A stretch of DNA of 64,000 nucleotides from Amycolatopsis thermoflava N1165 (GCF_000473265.1 NZ_KI421511.1:6058360-6122359); one strand, 5' to 3'; shown: positions 9,013-17,433, counted from the stretch's first letter. Program-made: numbers and translations. Notes: generated by a model not told the origin, from the letters alone.

Positions 9013-10724
9013 TGCTCGCGACCGGCGCCGAGGCCCGGCGCTGGGCGCGGGACCTGCTGCGCGTGAACCGCCGCGAGTTCGGCGTCGTGATCGGGCTGTT
9101 CGGCCTGGCCACGATCGCCGGGCTCGCCGGCCCGCAGATCCTCGGGCGCCTGGTGGACCTCGCGGTGGCCGGGGACAGCCGGATCGACCTGCTCGCGCTC
9201 GCGTTCGTGGTGATCCTGGTGGTGCAGGCGGTGCTGAAGCGGCTCGCGCGCTTCCGCGCCGGGATGCTCGGCGAGCGCGTGCTGGCCGAGACCCGCGAGG
9301 GGTTCGTCGAGCGCGCGCTGCGGCTGCCGCTGGGCACCGTCGAGGCGGCAGGCACCGGTGACCTGATCAGCCGCGCGACCACCGACGCCGACCGGATCGA
9401 CTTCTCGGTCCGCAACGCGATCCCGGAGATCTCGATCGCGCTGATCACGATCGTGCTGACCGTCGCGGGGATGATCGTCACCTCGCCGCTGCTGTCGCTC
9501 GGGCTGCTGGTCGCGGTGCCGATCGTGGTGTTCACCATGCGCTGGTACGTCCGGCGCGCGCCGCGGATCGTCGAGGAGATGCTCGACCAGTGGTCGGAGG
9601 TGCAGTCGAGCCTGCACGAGACCACCGAGGGCGCGCGCACGGCGGAGGCACTCGGGCTGACCGGGCGGCGGATCGCGCTCGGGAACCGCACGCTGGCCGG
9701 GGCGGTCCGCGGCGAGCAGCGGCTGCGCGGGGTGACCGTCGGGTGGCTCCCGTGGATGCAGATCGCGCAGGTCACGCCGGTGGCGGCGGTGCTGCTGCTC
9801 GGTGGCTGGGCGTACGGCGAGGGCCTGGTCGGGCTGGGCACGATCACCACGATGGTGGTGTACGTGCAGGCGCTGGCCGGGCCGCTCGAAGAGGCGATGT
9901 GGTGGGTCGAGGACCTGCAGGTGTCCGGCACGGCGCTGCGCCGCGTTTTGGGAGTGCGGGGCGAGGCGGAACGCGCGGGTGGACCGCGGCCGCGTGGCCA
10001 GGAGATCGTGGTGCGGGACGTGCACTACGGCTACTCGGCAGGCCGCGAGGTGCTGCACGGCATCGACCTGCGGGTGCCGCCGGGGCAGCGGCTGGCGATC
10101 GTCGGCCCGTCCGGCGCGGGCAAGTCGACGCTCGGCAGGCTGCTGGCCGGGGTCGCCGCGCCCGGTTCGGGTTCGGTGACGATCGGCGGCGTGGAGGTGT
10201 CCGAGCTGGCCGAGGACGTGCTGCGCGGCGAGGTGCTGCTGCTGACCCAGGAGCACCACGTGTTCTCCGGGACGCTGCGGGAGAACCTGACGCTGCCGGC
10301 GGGTTCGTGGCGGGACGAGGAGCTGGTGCGCGCGCTGGCCGCGGTCGGGCTGCGCGACTGGTTCGACGGACTGCCGCACGGCCTGGAGACGAAGCTCGGC
10401 TCGGGCGCGCTGGCCGTGCCCGCCGCGACCGCGCAGCAGCTCGCGCTGGCGCGGGTCGTGCTGGCCGACCCGCACACGGTGGTGCTCGACGAGGCGACCT
10501 CGCTGCTGGACACCTCGTCGGCCCGCCACCTGGAGCGGTCGCTGAGCGGGGTGCTGGACGGCCGGACCGTGATCGCGATCGCCCACCGGCTGCACACCGC
10601 GGCGGCGGCCGACCGGGTCGCGGTGCTGGAGGCCGGGCGGATCACCGAGCTGGGCACGCACGCCGAACTGCTCGCCGCGAACGGCCCGTACTCCCGCCTG
10701 GTGACGGCCGCCAACGTCGGCTGA
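8997..10724 (+). CDS. ABC exporter half-transporter, degenerate signature (subunit 2)
   Basis: 575 residues: six-helix membrane domain (about 25-310) plus nucleotide-binding domain. Walker A G-P-S-G-A-G-K-S-T (370-378), Walker B V-V-L-D-E-A-T-S and the H-loop I-A-I-A-H-R-L are intact, but the signature (about 470) has become A-L-A-V-P-A-A-T-A-Q-Q. This is the mirror image of subunit 1: the Walker A/B/H of this chain and the LSGGQ of the other would form one complete ATP site, leaving one dead site. ATG 8997 overlaps the upstream gene. A strong hairpin follows the stop. Export of a hydrophobic compound or peptide is the usual role; the substrate is not indicated. Confidence 0.92.
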   Translation: MRFKLVLATGAEARRWARDLLRVNRREFGVVIGLFGLATIAGLAGPQILGRLVDLAVAGDSRIDLLALAFVVILVVQAVLKRLARFRAGMLGERVLAETREGFVERALRLPLGTVEAAGTGDLISRATTDADRIDFSVRNAIPEISIALITIVLTVAGMIVTSPLLSLGLLVAVPIVVFTMRWYVRRAPRIVEEMLDQWSEVQSSLHETTEGARTAEALGLTGRRIALGNRTLAGAVRGEQRLRGVTVGWLPWMQIAQVTPVAAVLLLGGWAYGEGLVGLGTITTMVVYVQALAGPLEEAMWWVEDLQVSGTALRRVLGVRGEAERAGGPRPRGQEIVVRDVHYGYSAGREVLHGIDLRVPPGQRLAIVGPSGAGKSTLGRLLAGVAAPGSGSVTIGGVEVSELAEDVLRGEVLLLTQEHHVFSGTLRENLTLPAGSWRDEELVRALAAVGLRDWFDGLPHGLETKLGSGALAVPAATAQQLALARVVLADPHTVVLDEATSLLDTSSARHLERSLSGVLDGRTVIAIAHRLHTAAAADRVAVLEAGRITELGTHAELLAANGPYSRLVTAANVG

Positions 10725-10725
10725 G

Positions 10726-10759
10726 GTTCCTCCGGAGGCCCGGCGCCCCCGGAGGAACC
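10726..10759. terminator. bidirectional hairpin between ABC exporter and purQ
   Basis: Perfect 11-bp inverted repeat (10726-10736 with 10749-10759) with a 12-nt loop, placed between two convergent stop codons. No long T-run on either side. Confidence 0.6.
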
Positions 10760-10766
10760 CGCCGGA

Positions 10767-11438
10767 TCAGGCGTTGACGAGGCTGTCGACCAAGCTGAGG
10801 AACATCCCCAGCCCGTCGTCGCTGGGGCCGGTCAGCGCGTCGATCGCGTGCTCGGGGTGCGGCATCAGGCCGACGACGCGGCCGTTGGCGCTGCAGATGC
10901 CCGCGATGTCGTCACGCGAGCCGTTCGGGTTCTCGCCGACGTAGCGGAACACCACGCGGCCCTCGCCCTCCAGCTCGTCCAGCGTGGACTGGTCGGCGAC
11001 GTAGCCGCCCTCGCCGGACTTGAGCGGCACCAGGATCTCGGCGCCCGCCTCGTACCGGGTCGTCCACGCCGTGGTGTTGTTCTCCACCCGCAGCCACTGG
11101 TCGCGGCACACGAAGTGCAGCTTCTTGTTGCGCACCAGCGCGCCCGGCAGCAGCCCGGCCTCGCACAGGATCTGGAACCCGTTGCAGATGCCGAGCACCG
11201 GCATGCCGCCCTTGGCCGCGTCGACCACCGACGACATCACGGGGGCGAAGCGGGCGATCGCGCCGCAGCGCAGGTAGTCGCCGTAGGAGAAGCCGCCGGG
11301 CACGATCACCGCGTCGACACCGCGCAGGTCCTCATCGGCGTGCCACAGGTTGACGGCCTCCGCGTCGGCATAGCGGGCGGCGCGGACCGCGTCCACGTCG
11401 TCCAGCGTGCCGGGGAAGGTGATCACACCGATCTTCAC
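10767..11438 (-). CDS. purQ: phosphoribosylformylglycinamidine synthase glutaminase subunit PurQ
   Basis: 223 residues, class I glutamine amidotransferase. The nucleophile is in L-G-I-C-N-G-F-Q and the His-Glu pair in L-M-P-H-P-E-H-A. It makes ammonia for PurL in the FGAM step. GTG 11438 is chosen: it overlaps the purS stop as GTGA and follows GGAGG at a 5-base spacing; the in-frame ATG seven codons earlier lies inside purS. It forms a two-gene unit with purS. Confidence 0.97.
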   Translation of the reverse strand: MKIGVITFPGTLDDVDAVRAARYADAEAVNLWHADEDLRGVDAVIVPGGFSYGDYLRCGAIARFAPVMSSVVDAAKGGMPVLGICNGFQILCEAGLLPGALVRNKKLHFVCRDQWLRVENNTTAWTTRYEAGAEILVPLKSGEGGYVADQSTLDELEGEGRVVFRYVGENPNGSRDDIAGICSANGRVVGLMPHPEHAIDALTGPSDDGLGMFLSLVDSLVNA

Positions 11439-11671
11439 GGGAGCCTCCGCACGGTCCACTCCTCGATCACCGGGTTGGCGAGGAAGCCCTCGGCGATCTT
11501 GGCGAGCGTCTCGTCGTCGACCGAGTCGTCGACCTCGAGCTCGAAGTGCTTGCCCTGGCGCACCGAGGTGACCCCGGTGAAGCCCAGCCGCGGCAGCGCC
11601 CCGGCGACGGCTTGACCTTGCGGGTCGAGGATCTCGGGCTTGGGCATGACGTCAACCACCACACGGGCCAC
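11435..11671 (-). CDS. purS: phosphoribosylformylglycinamidine synthase subunit PurS
   Basis: 78 residues, the usual PurS length. It begins [19 protein letters not shown] and ends N-P-V-I-E-E-W-T-V. The dimeric protein docks PurQ to PurL for ammonia transfer. The reading frame stays open far upstream, but GTG 11671 matches the conserved N-terminus and has a GGAG 9 bases upstream. The stop overlaps the purQ start by 4 bp. Confidence 0.95.
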   Translation of the reverse strand: MARVVVDVMPKPEILDPQGQAVAGALPRLGFTGVTSVRQGKHFELEVDDSVDDETLAKIAEGFLANPVIEEWTVRRLP

Positions 11672-11780
11672 GGCGGGTCGCTCCAGTAATCGCAGGTAGG
11701 CGGTACCAGCCGAGTCTAGCTGTGGTGCGGGCACACCCCGCCCAGGGTGGTGACGGGTGTGACCTGGATACCTTCTGCCG

Positions 11781-12254
11781 ATGGGAATGACACTGGGGTT
11801 CATCGAGGTCACGCCGGAGCAGCTGGACGGCGTGATGGACGACGGCAGGCTGGCCGAAGAGCTGTACGACGAGCTCAGCGACGACGCGACCGTCCGCGAC
11901 GGGTTCATCGAGAAGGCCTGGGACGGCATCCAGTACCTCCTCGACGCCGCCGGGGTCGATGTGGACCTGCGCATGGACGGCGACCCCATCGAACACGACG
12001 GCGACGAGTTCAACGGCTTCCCGCCGGAGACGGTCAAGAGCATCGCCGAGTCGCTGAACGCCGCGCCGTTCGAGCGGCTCGCCGAGCACTACGACCCCGC
12101 CGACATGATGGCCCGCGAAATCTACCCGCGGATCTGGGACACCCACTCGGACGAGGAGCTGGAGTACCTTTCGGTGAACTACGCCACGCTGCGGGAGTTC
12201 TTCGACGCGGTCGCCCGCACCGGCAACGCCGCACTCGGCTGCTTCTCCTTCTAG
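11781..12254 (+). CDS. DUF1877 (YfbM-like) family protein
   Basis: 157 residues, acidic and soluble. The layout (M-G-M-T-L-G-F-I-E-V-T-P-E-Q-L, I-E-K-A-W-D-G-I-Q-Y-L-L, then F-F-D-A-V-A-R-T-G-N-A-A-L at the C-terminus) matches the DUF1877/YfbM family, whose biochemical role is unknown. No signal peptide. It stands alone, divergent from purS across about 110 bp, and its TAG is in a CTAG shared with the convergent MFS gene. An unusually high Asp/Glu content is visible through the middle. Confidence 0.8.
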   Translation: MGMTLGFIEVTPEQLDGVMDDGRLAEELYDELSDDATVRDGFIEKAWDGIQYLLDAAGVDVDLRMDGDPIEHDGDEFNGFPPETVKSIAESLNAAPFERLAEHYDPADMMAREIYPRIWDTHSDEELEYLSVNYATLREFFDAVARTGNAALGCFSF

Positions 12255-13540
12255 CTGGTCAGCACCTTCGCGGTGTCCGCGCGGCGGCGCAGCACCCGGC
12301 GCAGCCCGTACGTGCCGAACAAGCCGAGCACGGACACCGCGATCAGGAAGTACAGGCCGGTCGCGGCCGAACCGGTGGCGTCCACGATCGCCGCGATGCC
12401 CATCGGGCCGAACCCGCCGCCGAGGTTGCCGATGCCGTTGATCGCGGCGATGCCCGCCGCCGCGGTCGCCCCGGCGAGGAACTTCGGCACCAGGCCCCAC
12501 ATCACCGGCTGGGCCGCGTAGCCGCCGATCGACGCCACGCACAGCCCGATCATCTGCAGCCACGGGGCACTCGCGGTCGCGGCCACGAGGAACCCGGCGA
12601 TCGAGAAGCCGAGCATCAACGCGAGCCAGCCGAAGGGCGCCTCGCGCCGGTTGGCCAGCCGCGGCACCACGAGAAGACCAGCCATGACGCACACGTACGG
12701 GATCGCCGACACCGCGCCGACGCCGAAGCCGGACAGGTCGCCGAAGCCCTTCACGATCGTCGGCAGCCAGAACGCGAGTCCGTAGGTGGCGAGCGGGAAG
12801 CACAGGAAGAACAGGGCCATCGCCAGCACCCGTGAGTCCTTGAGCACCGCCCACGGGCTGTGCGGCTGGGCGCCGGCGGCCTCGGCCTCGCGGCGCAGCT
12901 CGCCGGTCAGCCAGGTGCGCTCGTCGTCGGTCAGCCACTTGGCGGTCTCGGGCGACTTCGGCAGGACCCACAGCACGATCGGCGTCAGCAGCACGGCGGG
13001 GACGCCGGTCGCGACGAAGATCCACTGCCAGCCCTCCAGGCCGAGGACGCCGTGCAGGTCGTTCAGCGCGCCCATCGCCGGGTTGCCGATGATGAACGAC
13101 ACCGGGCCGGCCAGCATGAACAGCCCGATCGCCTTGCTGCGGTGGCTTTCCGGGAACCAGCGGGTCAGGTAGTAGATGACGCCGGGGAAGAACCCGGCCT
13201 CGGCCGCCCCGAGCGCGAACCGCGCCAGGTAGAACTGCCAGGTCGTGGACACCAGCGCGGTCGCGACGGTGACCAGTCCCCAGGTGAGCATGATCCGCGC
13301 GATCCACCGGTTCGCGCCGTAGCGGTGCAGTGCGAGGTTGCTCGGCACCTCCAGCAGCGCGTAGGCGACGAAGAAGAACACCTGGCCGAGCGTGTAGACG
13401 GTCGCCGACAGGCCGAGCTCGGATTGCAGGGTCAGCTTCGCGAACCCGACGTTGGACCGGTCGATGTAGGCGATCACGTACAACAGCCCGAGGAAGGGCA
13501 GCAGGCGCAGGCTGATCTTGCGCAGGATGGCTGGGGGCAC
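12251..13540 (-). CDS. MFS transporter, anion:cation symporter (ACS) type
   Basis: 429 residues, 12 predicted membrane helices. The start L-L-Y-V-I-A-Y-I-D-R-S-N-V-G-F-A and the segment A-A-E-A-G-F-F-P-G-V-I-Y-Y-L are typical of the ACS family (GudP, tartrate and phthalate porters), which import organic anions with protons. It is divergent from a two-gene unit for a U32-like protein and a ketoglutarate semialdehyde dehydrogenase-like enzyme, so it probably imports a sugar acid or related carboxylate fed to them. A palindrome matching two others in the cluster lies 23 bp upstream. The GTG start has a GGAG site. Confidence 0.88.
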   Translation of the reverse strand: MPPAILRKISLRLLPFLGLLYVIAYIDRSNVGFAKLTLQSELGLSATVYTLGQVFFFVAYALLEVPSNLALHRYGANRWIARIMLTWGLVTVATALVSTTWQFYLARFALGAAEAGFFPGVIYYLTRWFPESHRSKAIGLFMLAGPVSFIIGNPAMGALNDLHGVLGLEGWQWIFVATGVPAVLLTPIVLWVLPKSPETAKWLTDDERTWLTGELRREAEAAGAQPHSPWAVLKDSRVLAMALFFLCFPLATYGLAFWLPTIVKGFGDLSGFGVGAVSAIPYVCVMAGLLVVPRLANRREAPFGWLALMLGFSIAGFLVAATASAPWLQMIGLCVASIGGYAAQPVMWGLVPKFLAGATAAAGIAAINGIGNLGGGFGPMGIAAIVDATGSAATGLYFLIAVSVLGLFGTYGLRRVLRRRADTAKVLTS

Positions 13541-13562
13541 GGGTGACTCCGTTGTCTGCTCG

Positions 13563-13576
13563 TCCGATATCTCGGA
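13563..13576. promoter_or_regulatory. candidate IclR operator upstream of MFS gene
   Basis: TCCGATATCTCGGA: arms TCCGA/TCGGA separated by 4 bp, 23 bp before the MFS start codon. It matches two other 14-bp sites in this cluster (13679-13692, 16927-16940). Confidence 0.5.
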
Positions 13577-13580
13577 TGAC

Positions 13581-13596
13581 GTTCGGCTCTCCGAAC
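13581..13596. promoter_or_regulatory. second palindrome in divergent promoter region
   Basis: GTTCGG-CTCT-CCGAAC, perfect 6-bp arms, immediately beside the 13563 site. It could be a second operator or an activator site for the MFS/U32 divergent promoters. Confidence 0.35.
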
Positions 13597-13678
13597 CTAA
13601 AGTCGGGATTCGGGTGGTGTCAACCGTCTTGACCGCGGTTCGGCCAGCGCCTAACGTCGTCCGGGACTACGAACCGCA

Positions 13679-13692
13679 TCCGAAATTTCGAA
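13679..13692. promoter_or_regulatory. candidate IclR operator upstream of U32-like gene
   Basis: TCCGAAATTTCGAA, 15 bp before the GTG of the U32-like gene. Arms TCCGA/TCGAA with a 4-bp centre; the inner CGAAATTTCG is a perfect palindrome. Confidence 0.5.
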
Positions 13693-13707
13693 CAACGGTG
13701 GTGAACC

Positions 13708-14655
13708 GTGGACAGAACCCGCGACTTCCTGCGCACCCTGGGCCTGCCGCCCGGCGACCCGGGTGAGCTGCCGACGAGCCCCAAGCGGTTCCCGGACGGC
13801 GCCCAGTACCGGGTGGAAATCCCGAGCGTCGAGGGCCCGGAGGCACTGGAGGCCGTCTACGCCGAGGCCGACGCCCGCGGGGTCGTGGTGCACCGCGTCT
13901 CGCAGGGCAGCGGCGGCATGTTGCTGACGCGCGCGGAGCTGGCCGCGATGGCCGACCTCGCGCGGGCGCACGAGGTCGAGGTGAGCCTGTTCGCCCGCCC
14001 GGTCGCCGGGTGGGACACCGGTGCCGCGTCCGTGGCGTCCGGCGGCGGGCCGTTCGCCGCGCAGGCGCGGGGCGCCGAGCAGCTGGTCCACGTGCTGGAG
14101 GACATCCGCCGCACCGCCGAGGCCGGGATCCGCAGCGTGCTGGTCACCGACCTCGGGGTGCTGAGCGTCGCCGACCGCATGCGCGCGGCCGGGGAACTGC
14201 CCGTCGACATGCGGTTCAAGGTCAGCGTCCAGATGGGCCTGGCCAACCCGGCGTCGATCCGGCTCGCCGAACAGGCCGGGGCCACCACCTACAACGTGCC
14301 GACCGACCTGAGCCTGGCCCAGCTCGCCGCGATCCGCGCGGCCGTCGACCTGCCGCTGGATGTCTACATCGAGGCGCCGGACGACCTCGGCGGATTCGTC
14401 CGGCACTTCGAGATCGCCGAGATCGTGCGGGTCGCCGCGCCCGTCTACCTCAAGTTCGGGCTGCGCAACGCGCCGAACATCTACCCCAGCGGCACGCACC
14501 TGACGCCGACCGCGGTCGCGCTGGTGCGCGAGCGGGTCCGTCGTGCTGAGATCGGTCTCGAACTGCTCCACCGGCACGCGCCGGAGGCCGTCGGCTCGGC
14601 CCTGCCTGCCGCCGACCTCGCCGTGCCCGCCACCGTCGCGGAGGTGACCCGATGA
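13708..14655 (+). CDS. U32 peptidase-like TIM-barrel protein
   Basis: 315 residues, soluble. The segment F-K-V-S-V-Q-M-G-L-A-N-P-A-S-I-R-L-A-E followed by T-Y-N-V-P-T-D-L-S-L and Y-L-K-F-G-L-R-N-A-P-N-I-Y-P-S-G recalls actinobacterial proteins annotated as U32-family peptidases. U32 members have several roles beyond proteolysis, so no reaction is assigned. The stop overlaps the dehydrogenase ATG by 4 bp, so it probably works in the same catabolic pathway. GTG 13708 is the only good start; the ribosome site is weak and the candidate operator lies just before it. Confidence is good for the gene, moderate for the family. Confidence 0.65.
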   Translation: MDRTRDFLRTLGLPPGDPGELPTSPKRFPDGAQYRVEIPSVEGPEALEAVYAEADARGVVVHRVSQGSGGMLLTRAELAAMADLARAHEVEVSLFARPVAGWDTGAASVASGGGPFAAQARGAEQLVHVLEDIRRTAEAGIRSVLVTDLGVLSVADRMRAAGELPVDMRFKVSVQMGLANPASIRLAEQAGATTYNVPTDLSLAQLAAIRAAVDLPLDVYIEAPDDLGGFVRHFEIAEIVRVAAPVYLKFGLRNAPNIYPSGTHLTPTAVALVRERVRRAEIGLELLHRHAPEAVGSALPAADLAVPATVAEVTR

Positions 14656-15974
14656 GCTTGGACGACATCCTCGAAGCGGCCGCCGACGCCGCCCGGTCGT
14701 GGGCGCGCGCCGATCGCGCCGCGGCGTTGCAGAAGGTCGCGGACGGCATCGACGCGGCCGCGGACGAGCTCGTGCCGATCGCCCACGAGGAGACGCACAT
14801 CCCGGAGGCGCGGCTGCGTGGTGAGGTCGTGCGCACCACGTTCCAGCTCCGGTTGCTGGCCGAGGAGGTCCAGCCGCGCACGGTCGTCGACGAGGCGGAC
14901 CCCTCGTGGCCGCCCGCGCCGCGGCCGAAGCTGGTGCTGACCCACCGTCCGATCGGGCCGGTGCTGGTCTTCGCGGCGTCCAACTTCCCGTTCGCGTTCT
15001 CGGTCGCGGGCGGGGACACCGCGTCGGCGCTGGCGGCGGGCTGCCCGGTGGTGCTCAAGGCGCACCCCGGCCACCCCCGGTTGTCCGACGCGACCGGCGA
15101 GATCGTGCGGGCCGCGCTGCCGGAGGGCGTGTTCGCGTTGATCCACAGCGAAGAGGACGGCCGGGCCGCGCTGACCGATCCCCGCATCCGGGCGGCGGCG
15201 TTCACCGGTTCGCCCACCGCCGGGCGGGCGCTGTACGACCTGGCGGTCTCGCGGCCGGATCCGATCCCGTTCTACGGCGAGCTGGGCAGCGTGAATCCGG
15301 TGTTCGTCACCGAGGCGGCGGCGCGGGCGCGTGGCCCGGAGATCGCGGCCGGGTACGTGGACTCGTTCACGATGGGCGCCGGTCAGCTGTGCACGAAGCC
15401 CGGGTTGTTCGTGGTCCCGGCCGGGGCCGGGATGGGGGAGGCGGCGGCCGAGCGGGTGCGCCAGGTGGCCGCCGCGCCGCTGCTCAACGAGCGCATCGCG
15501 AGCGGTTACGCGGCGGTGCTCGGCCGGCTGGTCGGGCACGCCGAGGTGCGCACGCTGGTCGACGGCGGCGAGGCGCCAACACTGCTGGCCACGACCGCGA
15601 AGGCGCTGCTGGAGCACGGCGAGGCGCTGCGGACCGAGTGCTTCGGCCCGGCCTCGCTCGTGGTGGAGTACTCGACCGCGTCCGAAATGCTGGACGTCGT
15701 CCGGTCCCTCGACGGGCAGCTCACCGGAACCGTGCAGGCGGAGGACGACGACCCGGTGGCGGCCGAACTGGTCGACGAGCTGGCCGAGCACGTGGGGCGC
15801 GTGGTGTGGAACGGGTGGCCGACCGGGGTGGCCGTGACGCGCGCGATGCACCACGGCGGCCCGTACCCGGCGACCACGGCGCCGCTGCACACCTCGGTCG
15901 GCACGGCGGCGGTGGACCGGTTCCGGCGCCCGGTCGCGTTCCAGAACGTGCCGGACAACGTGCTGGGGCCTTGA
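14652..15974 (+). CDS. aldehyde dehydrogenase, alpha-ketoglutarate semialdehyde dehydrogenase-like
   Basis: 440 residues, shorter than the usual 490-525. The catalytic Cys is in M-G-A-G-Q-L-C-T-K-P-G and the general-base Glu in F-Y-G-E-L-G-S-V-N-P, both typical of NADP-dependent 2,5-dioxopentanoate (ketoglutarate semialdehyde) dehydrogenases that end oxidative sugar-acid or hydroxyproline catabolism. F-A-A-S-N-F-P-F-A-F-S-V-A-G-G-D-T belongs to the same branch. It is coupled to the upstream U32-like gene and near an ACS porter and IclR gene. The shortness comes from a brief N-terminus; both catalytic residues are present, so it should be active. Confidence 0.85.
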   Translation: MSLDDILEAAADAARSWARADRAAALQKVADGIDAAADELVPIAHEETHIPEARLRGEVVRTTFQLRLLAEEVQPRTVVDEADPSWPPAPRPKLVLTHRPIGPVLVFAASNFPFAFSVAGGDTASALAAGCPVVLKAHPGHPRLSDATGEIVRAALPEGVFALIHSEEDGRAALTDPRIRAAAFTGSPTAGRALYDLAVSRPDPIPFYGELGSVNPVFVTEAAARARGPEIAAGYVDSFTMGAGQLCTKPGLFVVPAGAGMGEAAAERVRQVAAAPLLNERIASGYAAVLGRLVGHAEVRTLVDGGEAPTLLATTAKALLEHGEALRTECFGPASLVVEYSTASEMLDVVRSLDGQLTGTVQAEDDDPVAAELVDELAEHVGRVVWNGWPTGVAVTRAMHHGGPYPATTAPLHTSVGTAAVDRFRRPVAFQNVPDNVLGP

Positions 15975-16003
15975 GGCGGTGCCGGCTCCCAGCCGGCACC
16001 GCC
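15975..16003 (+). terminator. strong hairpin terminator after aldehyde dehydrogenase
   Basis: Perfect 13-bp stem (15975-15987 with 15991-16003) and CCC loop, starting directly after the TGA stop. Little T-run follows, as is common in actinobacteria. Confidence 0.75.
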
Positions 16004-16091
16004 GCGGGTTCTGAGGTGGTTCCTCGCGAGGACAGCGCCGACGTGGTGAACCGGCGTTCATGAGGAGGCGATCCCACAGCGAGGGGCCGCC

Positions 16092-16904
16092 TCAGGTTCC
16101 GCTACCTGCACCGCCGTGTAAGCCGTGATCAGCAGGATCTCGAGGGCGGCCGCCGAGGCGCTGGGAGAGCTCGGCGGCGCCCTCGCGGACGAGTTTTTCC
16201 CAGCGGCGCCAGGACTCCTGGTCGTGGCGCGAGGTCGGGATGGAGATGCTCATCGCGGCGACCCATTCGCCGCGCGAGTCCACCACCGGCGCGGCCACGC
16301 AGCCGGCGTCCGGATTGGACTCGCTGCGCTCGTGCGCGACGCCGGTCACGCGGACCGCGTCCAGCTGGGCGAGCAGCTCCGGGCGGGACGTGATGCTGTG
16401 CTCGGTGAGCGCGGTCAGCCGGTGTCCCTTGAGGCGGCGGCTGACCTCCTCCCTGGGCAGCCCGGCGAGCAGGACCTTGCCCACGGCGGTGCAGTTGGCC
16501 GGCAGCCTGCGGCCGACCGCGGAGATCAGCCGCACCGAGTGGGTCGAGTCTATTTTGGACACGTAGACGACCTCGAGCCCGTCCAGCACGGCGACGTGCA
16601 CGGTCTCGTCGCACTGCGCCGCGACCCGCCGCGCCACCGCGTCCGCCTCGACGCCGAACTCCAGCCGCTGCTGGTAGCGCGCCCCCAGTTCGAGCAGCTT
16701 CGGCCCGAGGCGGTACATGGTCTCCTCGCCTGCCTGGCGGTCCAGGTACTTCCGGGCGACGAGGGTGGTCAGCAGCTCGTGTGTGGTGGAGCGGGGCAGG
16801 CCCAGGCGCTCGACGATCTCGGTCGCGGACAGGCGGACGTGTTCGTCGAGGAACAGTTCCAGGATGTCCGCGGCCCGGAGCACGGCCGGTACGAGACGGG
16901 GCAT
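16092..16904 (-). CDS. IclR family transcriptional regulator
   Basis: 270 residues. The N-terminal winged helix (residues about 5-65: A-A-D-I-L-E-L-F-L, R-L-S-A-T-E-I-V-E-R-L-G-L-P-R-S-T-T-H-E-L-L) is followed by the IclR effector domain (T-V-H-V-A-V-L-D-G-L-E-V-V-Y, L-P-A-N-C-T-A-V-G-K-V-L-L-A-G, A-A-M-S-I-S-I-P). It is convergent with the dehydrogenase gene and probably controls the catabolic block: the same 14-bp palindrome occurs upstream of this gene, of the MFS gene and of the U32-like gene. The ATG at 16904 is unambiguous. Confidence 0.92.
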   Translation of the reverse strand: MPRLVPAVLRAADILELFLDEHVRLSATEIVERLGLPRSTTHELLTTLVARKYLDRQAGEETMYRLGPKLLELGARYQQRLEFGVEADAVARRVAAQCDETVHVAVLDGLEVVYVSKIDSTHSVRLISAVGRRLPANCTAVGKVLLAGLPREEVSRRLKGHRLTALTEHSITSRPELLAQLDAVRVTGVAHERSESNPDAGCVAAPVVDSRGEWVAAMSISIPTSRHDQESWRRWEKLVREGAAELSQRLGGRPRDPADHGLHGGAGSGT

Positions 16905-16926
16905 GACCGCACGATACCCCGCCTCG

Positions 16927-16940
16927 TCCGAAATACCGGA
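16927..16940. promoter_or_regulatory. candidate IclR autoregulatory operator
   Basis: TCCGAAATACCGGA, 22 bp upstream of the iclR-type start codon. Arms TCCGA/CCGGA, 4-bp centre, same layout as the two sites in the MFS/U32 divergent region. Confidence 0.5.
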
Positions 16941-16941
16941 C

Positions 16942-17373
16942 TCAGTTCACGACTTCGACGATGTCACCCGTGCGGAGGGTCTGGTAGAAGGCCTTCGCGT
17001 CGGCGTGCGAGAGGTGCACGCACCCGTGCGACTGCTCACGCAGGCTGCCCTCGTGGAACGCCACCCCGGTGGTCGTGAAGAACACCGCGTACGGCATCGG
17101 GGCGTCGTAGGCCTTGCTGTAGTGGTCGATGTCGCGGTACTGGACCTTGAACGTGCCCACCGGCGTCTCGTGGCCGGGTTTGCCCACGGTGACCGGAACC
17201 GGTCCGCGGGTCACCTGACCGTTGTTCGTCAGCCAGGCCTGGTTGGTGTGCAGCCGCAGGCACGCCTTCGCCTGCGGGCTGCACGGTGTTTCCGCTGCTT
17301 GCGCGGCGGGAGCGGCGATCCCGATCGAGCCGAGGAGCGCCGCTCCGGCCGCGATACCGATGATCTTTCGCAT
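16942..17373 (-). CDS. secreted L,D-transpeptidase (YkuD domain)
   Basis: 143 residues. A signal peptide (1-26, ending A-A-Q-A-A) precedes a short YkuD domain with the catalytic signature H-E-G-S, then S-H-G-C-V-H-L-S-H. These enzymes form 3-3 peptidoglycan cross-links or attach proteins outside the membrane. Two further cysteines (C-S-P-Q-A-K-A-C) near the mature N-terminus could form a disulfide. The usual SHGCIR arginine is replaced by His, a variant seen in small secreted members. It is a single gene preceded by an AT-richer region with an inverted repeat at 17557-17579. Confidence 0.92.
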   Translation of the reverse strand: MRKIIGIAAGAALLGSIGIAAPAAQAAETPCSPQAKACLRLHTNQAWLTNNGQVTRGPVPVTVGKPGHETPVGTFKVQYRDIDHYSKAYDAPMPYAVFFTTTGVAFHEGSLREQSHGCVHLSHADAKAFYQTLRTGDIVEVVN

Positions 17374-17433
17374 ACGGATGGTTACCCGATGACGAGAAGT
17401 TCACTCATCCTGTTGATGGGTGCCCGCACCGGT

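Noticed and set aside
12251..17373. Secondary-metabolite cluster
   Set aside because: Only transporters, dehydrogenases and regulators are present; no PKS, NRPS, terpene or RiPP core gene is seen here or elsewhere in the window.
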